9,053 nt of DNA from Thermoplasmata archaeon (GTDB lineage: Archaea > Thermoplasmatota > Thermoplasmata > Thermoplasmatales > Thermoplasmataceae). Below the pieces are notes generated by a model. The model worked only from the letters and a program-made list of their open reading frames with translations. It was not told the origin of the DNA and did no database searches. Made by a program: the position numbers and the translations under genes. Of the stretch, positions 5,582 to 9,053 are shown one piece after another. The stretch covers positions 1 through 9,053 of the forward strand of contig JAJZOK010000033.1 in NCBI GenBank assembly GCA_021811525.1, in the 5' to 3' direction. Every line of letters begins with the position of its first letter. The stretch's first letter is position 1.

Positions 5582-6286
5582 TCAATTAAATTGAAAATAG
5601 TCTGTAGCGATCTCCTCAGTTCTACCATACTCATCCCTGTTTATGCGCCTGAACAGCCTGAACAGGATATAGATCACAACCGCAGCCGGGATCCACAGAA
5701 GGAGGACATAGGTTGCACTCTCTGATGCTGGAAGAGTCAGGCCTATCTGTATGGCCACAGATTCAAAAGTCCCTGCTATGAACAGTTCCAGAACCACAAA
5801 GAGATACATGGAAAGGATTTTCCTCATCTTTGCCCTAAAGCTGGAACGTGATTTTACAAGAATGTAGAACATGTAGATGCTTGTAGCAGCCGCAACTGCA
5901 TATGACGGCATTTCAATGATTGTGTCTGGTATGAGGAGAAGCGATATGAACGTCAGAATTCCGGGAACCCCCATGAAGGTGGATGTTGCAGCAAGGGCCA
6001 GGGGCGTGGCAACTATGGAGTACACAAAGAGGAACTGGCCCACGATTGGGATGAATTCGATGGTGGCGATGAGCAGGTTATGGGAAAAGATCCAGAATAT
6101 CATTCCAACAAGGTCCAGCGAATAAGTTGAATTCTGCTGGGACTGCAGCTGCGTTACCAGGGCAGGATTGCTGTATGGAATAGCTGAAATGACAAAGTAG
6201 ACTATCATCTCAAGCAGGAAGAACAAAAGGAAAAGCGAACGCAATTTAATGATGCCGTTCCTCTGGAGGAATGTCTCTTCACGCAT
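5582..6286 (-). CDS. SpoIIM/DUF95-like integral membrane protein
   Basis: A 234-residue protein with about six or seven hydrophobic segments: roughly 17-36, 62-82, 83-103, 108-126, 128-145, 158-178 and 191-211, ending in a charged tail (212-234). The segment FSHNLLIATIEF, then LLLIPDTIIEMPSYAVAAAT (117-136), follows the pattern of the stage II sporulation protein M/DUF95 family ('N...A......PH..iE.pA...A'). That family is widespread in archaea, which do not sporulate, and its archaeal role is unknown. The first extracytoplasmic loop (37-60) holds one N-glycosylation sequon (NST). The start is uncertain: ATG 6286 is preferred, but an in-frame TTG at 6304 lies 24-25 nt from the centre of a TATA box and would add six residues. 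It is divergent from the repeat surface protein. The membrane-protein call is firm; the family call is from pattern memory. Confidence 0.65.
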   Translation of the reverse strand: MREETFLQRNGIIKLRSLFLLFFLLEMIVYFVISAIPYSNPALVTQLQSQQNSTYSLDLVGMIFWIFSHNLLIATIEFIPIVGQFLFVYSIVATPLALAATSTFMGVPGILTFISLLLIPDTIIEMPSYAVAAATSIYMFYILVKSRSSFRAKMRKILSMYLFVVLELFIAGTFESVAIQIGLTLPASESATYVLLLWIPAAVVIYILFRLFRRINRDEYGRTEEIATDYFQFN

Positions 6287-6325
6287 TATACAAAACCAAT
6301 TCAATCATGCGATATTGCTTTTGCC

Positions 6326-6331
6326 TTATAA
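6326..6331 (-). promoter_or_regulatory. TATA box of the SpoIIM-like gene
   Basis: AATTATAAGG on the minus strand, core TTATAA at 6331-6326, predicts transcription from about 6303. This gives an 18-nt leader before ATG 6286, or a leaderless message starting at TTG 6304. No Shine-Dalgarno sequence is visible before ATG 6286. Confidence 0.5.
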
Positions 6332-6401
6332 TTGCGTAGTATGCGAGAAGACCTTCCAATTGCCAGATACATTTGTTATTTATTGTTTTCCAATTAAATA
6401 C

Positions 6402-6407
6402 TTATAA
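6402..6407 (+). promoter_or_regulatory. TATA box of the repeat surface protein gene
   Basis: CTTATAAGAT, core TTATAA, is centred 25.5 nt before ATG 6430, so the mRNA should begin at or within a base or two of the start codon. No ribosome site is visible. The box shares TTATAAG with the divergent promoter 76 bp away. Confidence 0.6.
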
Positions 6408-6429
6408 GATAATAAATTATGTAACTGTA

Positions 6430-7761
6430 ATGGGCCCTAGAATTAGAATTCTGGCAATCTTAACCATTGGCTTTCTTATTCTGCAGTCTGCTTCGCTTTT
6501 TTCCACAATGGCCACCAATGTGAAACAGCCAAAGACGGGAACGGTACTATCGGCCCAAACAGACCAGCAATACACAATAAAGCTCATAGAACATGGCCTG
6601 CCCCCCGGAATGCTCTGGTATTCATATATAGGGCCTGCTAATGGATCGTATTATGGAGGAAAGGCGAAAACAAGCATCGGTTCAACCATAACCTACTACG
6701 AATATGCAGGTTCGTATTCATTCTCTTTAGGTGCAAACGGACCATATCTGGCTGAACAGGGGAATATTTACGTTACAGTTACTGATTATCCAGTGACCGT
6801 AAACATAACCTTCGTTGAGCAGTTCAATGTCAGCGTAACTGAAAAAGGGCTTCCCCAGGGATTTCCATGGGGTTTCACCCTCAAAGATATAACGAATAAA
6901 AGCAACAATGGAGGAGTTTCCACTCCCCCCTTCAGAGAAACTCTGTCCGAGTTTGTATCCAACGGGACTTATTCCCTAAATGCAGGCACATATCTGGACC
7001 CGGTGGACTCCATCCTCGGTATGGTCAGCAACATCACTGTCAATGGCTCACCTGTGAATATCAACCTGACTTTTTATCGGGTAAACATAACAAGGGAAGA
7101 TCTTAAGAATGGAACTGAGTGGGGTATTCCCTACAGTTATGCTACTGGTTATCCAAATGGAACCACTATCAATTATTCAGGCTATCATCCAGGTAAAAAC
7201 AGTTCCCTCATCCTCTATTTGCCAAATGCATCGTATTCTATCCATCCCGTTGCATTGGACTACTATTCCCCAACCATGAATTTTGTATTGAATGGAAAGG
7301 GGCTAAACCTCTCTGAGATGTTCCAGAGAGGATACAACGTAACCTTCGTTGAGGAAGGGAAAGCAGCAACGCTAGGGCTCCCATGGATGGTTGGTGGGTT
7401 TCCTGTTATATATGATGAGACTCCCTATGCCATGACGGCATTCGTGGCTGAGACTTTACAAGTTCCAAACGGTACTTTCGATTTCAATGCCTCTGTCTCT
7501 GGAGACTACGTGACAATTAACAAGACCTTATATGAGGTCCAGGGAACACTGGAGAATTCCAATACGACATTCGCTGTCCAGGGAAACAACACGACGATAT
7601 ACCTTAATTTCAACCTCACATTATATAAACAGCCTGGAAACTCTTCAGGAGGAATATTGTCCAATTCTGCCCTTTACTATCTCTTGACATTGGTTGCTAT
7701 TGTGATTACGGCAGCTGCGGTTTTGCTTTATTACACTAAACGGGGTGGAGGCAGGCAATAG
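6430..7761 (+). CDS. Membrane-anchored surface protein with GLP-type repeats (Thermoplasmata exported protein)
   Basis: This 443-residue protein has an N-terminal hydrophobic signal/anchor (about 6-28), a long polar ectodomain and a C-terminal helix (about 413-435) followed by KRGGGRQ, so its bulk should face outside. The ectodomain is built of about four beta-rich units. Unit 1 (47-128) has EHGLPPGMLW, unit 2 (132-216) EKGLPQGFPWGF, unit 3 (217-300) a decayed EDLKNGTEWG, and unit 4 (301-398) EEGKAATLGLPW. The first, second and fourth end in a V.NITF/N.LTFY-like strand. Such units accompany thermopsin-like proteases and cell-surface proteins of Thermoplasmatales; no protease motif is seen here. 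There are 24 Asn-X-Ser/Thr sequons, suggesting heavy N-glycosylation suited to acid. ATG 6430 is chosen over in-frame TTG 6373 because a TATA box sits 25.5 nt before it and the hydrophobic signal then begins near the N-terminus. Confidence 0.8.
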   Translation: MGPRIRILAILTIGFLILQSASLFSTMATNVKQPKTGTVLSAQTDQQYTIKLIEHGLPPGMLWYSYIGPANGSYYGGKAKTSIGSTITYYEYAGSYSFSLGANGPYLAEQGNIYVTVTDYPVTVNITFVEQFNVSVTEKGLPQGFPWGFTLKDITNKSNNGGVSTPPFRETLSEFVSNGTYSLNAGTYLDPVDSILGMVSNITVNGSPVNINLTFYRVNITREDLKNGTEWGIPYSYATGYPNGTTINYSGYHPGKNSSLILYLPNASYSIHPVALDYYSPTMNFVLNGKGLNLSEMFQRGYNVTFVEEGKAATLGLPWMVGGFPVIYDETPYAMTAFVAETLQVPNGTFDFNASVSGDYVTINKTLYEVQGTLENSNTTFAVQGNNTTIYLNFNLTLYKQPGNSSGGILSNSALYYLLTLVAIVITAAAVLLYYTKRGGGRQ

Positions 7762-7786
7762 CGTACTGGAAACTGATTTGAGAGAT

Positions 7787-8365
7787 TTATTGGAAGTATC
7801 CTTGCCTCTGCCAGTACCTAAAACTTTTACCGAACATGGGAATGTAAAGCAGAAAGACTCCGGTTATGGCAGGTATAATGGCAAGGGAGATGAAGGGACT
7901 ATTTTGGAACAGGTTGAGGTAAACTGGGATCAGCGTTCCTGCAGCAAGGAGGATAAGTGATAAGAATACAAGCTGCAGGTTTGCTGTTCCGTATTTCTTC
8001 TTGATCTGCATCATGAACAAGATAAAACCATACGCGAACACTATGGGGCCGGGAAGCTCAAATAACAGGTAAGATGAGGGGTAAAATACAGGTATAGCAG
8101 AGAGTACAAGACCTAGGCACATAGCTGCTATGTAAAAGCCAGCATACTTGCCAGGAAACCTTTCATGAGTCCACTTTCCCCATGTAGATAAAATTGTTCC
8201 ATGCATCATAAGAAAACCGCCCGATGGCAGGAGCGCAATTCCCAAGTCAGTAAAGAGAAATGTGGGGGCAAAAGCTTGGAGAATAAAACCAGCGATGAAC
8301 ATTCCAGCACCGTAGAATGCGAGTACTGCAAACACCTTATTGTTGCCGGATATCAGAGAAGGCAC
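7787..8365 (-). CDS. Six-helix membrane protein of unknown function
   Basis: A 192-residue hydrophobic protein with six likely membrane helices (about 11-32, 39-60, 74-95, 103-120, 129-150, 157-178). Charged loops are few: GKWTHERFPGK (63-73) between helices 2 and 3, and QIKKKYG (120-126) between 4 and 5. The positive-inside rule puts these loops, and the C-terminal FRYWQRQ, in the cytoplasm. I recognise no family and see no catalytic motif. The start is GTG at 8365, about 27 nt from an AAATAAATA box, so it is probably leaderless; an ATG at 8372 is out of frame. It converges on the surface-protein gene with 25 nt between stops, so the two mRNAs probably overlap at their 3' ends. Confidence 0.65.
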   Translation of the reverse strand: MPSLISGNNKVFAVLAFYGAGMFIAGFILQAFAPTFLFTDLGIALLPSGGFLMMHGTILSTWGKWTHERFPGKYAGFYIAAMCLGLVLSAIPVFYPSSYLLFELPGPIVFAYGFILFMMQIKKKYGTANLQLVFLSLILLAAGTLIPVYLNLFQNSPFISLAIIPAITGVFLLYIPMFGKSFRYWQRQGYFQ

Positions 8366-8387
8366 TGTTCATCTCAGCAGTAATTTC

Positions 8388-8396
8388 TATTTATTT
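8388..8396 (-). promoter_or_regulatory. Possible TATA box of the six-helix membrane protein gene
   Basis: AAATAAATA on the minus strand is centred at 8392, 27 nt before the GTG start at 8365. This fits leaderless initiation, although the box is a weak match to the archaeal consensus. Confidence 0.35.
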
Positions 8397-8434
8397 CTTT
8401 CCGGAACAACATGAAATCGCATGGGACCCTATCT

Positions 8435-8442
8435 GTATAATT
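8435..8442 (+). promoter_or_regulatory. Possible TATA box of the four-helix membrane protein gene
   Basis: GTATAATT would place transcription near 8465 and give a leader of about 55 nt holding the hairpin and the ribosome site before ATG 8520. It is the best TATA-like sequence upstream, but not a strong one. Confidence 0.3.
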
Positions 8443-8491
8443 CCATGGCAAGATTGAACTTATCAGTTAAAGAATGTACCTATTAGCCCGG

Positions 8492-8512
8492 CTCAGTTAG
8501 TTTAACCTGAGG
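8492..8512 (+). promoter_or_regulatory. Leader hairpin overlapping the ribosome binding site
   Basis: CTCAGTTA (8492-8499) pairs with TAAC and TGAG (8503-8506 and 8508-8511), giving an 8-bp stem with one bulged C and a 3-base loop. The Shine-Dalgarno-like GAGG (8509-8512), 7 nt before ATG 8520, lies mostly in the 3' arm, so folding would hide it. Confidence 0.4.
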
Positions 8513-8519
8513 CGGAAGA

Positions 8520-8966
8520 ATGAGACCCCCTTGGAGCGCCATTGTGCTTTGCGGAATTGACGCTGCACTTATGGCGTCTGCACTTTACGGTGGAATAAAT
8601 TTTATCATGGACCCAACCGGCAAATCCATGGGAATTGACTTTGCACTTCCGTATATCCCGTATGTAGAAGATTTTCTTATCTTCGGCGTCTGGCTTGTCA
8701 TGGTATTCTCTGTCTTCCCAGCTGTGCTGATTTATGGCCTCCTGACTGAAAAGAAATGGTCGTTATACGGCACAATGGTGCTCGGTGTCCTTGAGATAGT
8801 CTGGATTGCAACCCAGGTGGTGCTTTTCTATTCAGCCACGGGATTCACATTCCTCTGGGCCCTGATAGGAGGTTTCGGAGTTGTTTCGCTCATCCTCGCG
8901 CCACTCCCATCTATGAGGAACTTCTATCTTGCTCAGAGGCGGACTTCAAGTAAAAAGACTGCATGA
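8520..8966 (+). CDS. Small four-helix membrane protein of unknown function
   Basis: A 148-residue protein with four likely membrane helices (about 7-29, 53-75, 81-104, 108-128) and a basic tail (RNFYLAQRRTSSKKT). The loop after helix 1, NFIMDPTGKSMGIDFALPYIP (27-47), resembles the 'DPTGxxxG' loop seen in uncharacterised four-helix proteins of bacteria and archaea, loosely DoxX-like in size. This is pattern memory, and no function follows from it. By the positive-inside rule the tail is cytoplasmic. ATG 8520 is preceded by GAGG at 7-nt spacing, inside a possible leader hairpin. The stop overlaps the ATG of a 21-codon ORF. It is transcribed away from the six-helix membrane protein gene. Confidence 0.65.
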   Translation: MRPPWSAIVLCGIDAALMASALYGGINFIMDPTGKSMGIDFALPYIPYVEDFLIFGVWLVMVFSVFPAVLIYGLLTEKKWSLYGTMVLGVLEIVWIATQVVLFYSATGFTFLWALIGGFGVVSLILAPLPSMRNFYLAQRRTSSKKTA

Positions 8967-9028
8967 ATGAAATTATGTCAACTCTCACCATTGTGGCGGG
9001 AATTATCTGGTACGGGGTAGGGCTCTAA
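8963..9028 (+). CDS. Candidate 21-residue hydrophobic microprotein, ATGA-overlapped
   Basis: The ATG at 8963 overlaps the TGA stop of the four-helix protein (ATGA), the usual arrangement for coupled translation, and the frame ends at TAA 9026-9028. The peptide begins MNEIMST and then runs LTIVAGIIWYGVGL, hydrophobic enough to sit in a membrane. No family can be assigned at this length. It could be a membrane micropeptide, the remnant of a longer protein cut by a frameshift, or chance: any TGA preceded by A makes such an overlap. Confidence 0.28.
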   Translation: MNEIMSTLTIVAGIIWYGVGL

Positions 9029-9053
9029 CAGTTAATGGAAAATATTGATTGAT

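Noticed and set aside
5513..5725. Plus-strand 70-codon ORF across the SpoIIM-like gene end and the gap
   Set aside because: More than half is antisense to the membrane-protein gene; it has no family resemblance and no promoter at a sensible distance.
7745..7960. Plus-strand 71-codon ORF continuing past the surface-protein stop
   Set aside because: It lies antisense to the six-helix membrane protein and has a charged, irregular composition with no family match, so it is a shadow ORF.
8484..8540. tRNA-like stretch (GCCCGGCTCAGTTAG...) before the four-helix protein
   Set aside because: Only a D-arm-like hairpin is present. No anticodon arm, TPsiC arm with GGTTC, or closing acceptor stem can be built downstream.
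1..9053. CRISPR array, insertion sequence, toxin-antitoxin pair or phage module
   Set aside because: No regularly spaced direct repeats, no transposase or integrase motifs, and no paired small toxin/antitoxin genes were seen on either strand.

Overview
The window looks like chromosomal DNA of a Thermoplasmatales-type archaeon (phylum Thermoplasmatota). The evidence is convergent. Promoters look like archaeal TATA boxes (TTTAAATA, TTATAAG), often centred 24-27 nt before a start codon, as in leaderless mRNAs. Ribosome sites are GGAGGT, GAGGTG and GGTGA, starts include GTG and TTG, and genes end near oligo-T tracts. A surface protein carries the 'E.GLP.G..W' repeats common in this order. The assignment rests on these traits, not on a database match.

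Layout. (1) 1-476: 3' end of an M20-family metallopeptidase gene on the + strand. (2) 658-2744, - strand: a two-gene operon of an MFS transporter followed by an alpha/beta hydrolase, joined by a TTGA stop/start overlap. It has a good TATA box, a 10-bp palindrome just upstream of that box, and an oligo-T terminator. (3) 2745-3058: a 314-base gap holding that promoter, a weak 43-codon ORF and a 7-bp inverted repeat. (4) 3059-4736: a divergent pair of a dienelactone-hydrolase-like serine hydrolase (-) and a short-chain dehydrogenase (+). Two small inverted repeats lie between them. (5) 4809-6286, - strand: a class I SAM methyltransferase and, upstream, a SpoIIM/DUF95-like membrane protein, separated by a 164-nt gap with a long imperfect inverted repeat. 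(6) 6430-7761, + strand: a membrane-anchored, sequon-rich repeat protein, divergent from the SpoIIM-like gene. (7) 7787-9028: two unrelated small polytopic membrane proteins, divergent, the second followed by an overlapping 21-codon hydrophobic ORF.

Functionally, the left half reads as small-molecule metabolism: one importer, two serine hydrolases, a dehydrogenase and a peptidase/deacylase. A plausible inference is uptake and hydrolysis of an ester, lactone or ring-cleavage-type compound, with oxidation of an alcohol or sugar. The right half is envelope-oriented. I see no rRNA or tRNA gene, CRISPR array, transposase, phage gene or known defence system. No single strikingly new system is evident. 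The most interesting points are small-scale: possible operators at divergent promoters, a hairpin overlapping a ribosome site, candidate micro-ORFs, and the architecture of the repeat protein.
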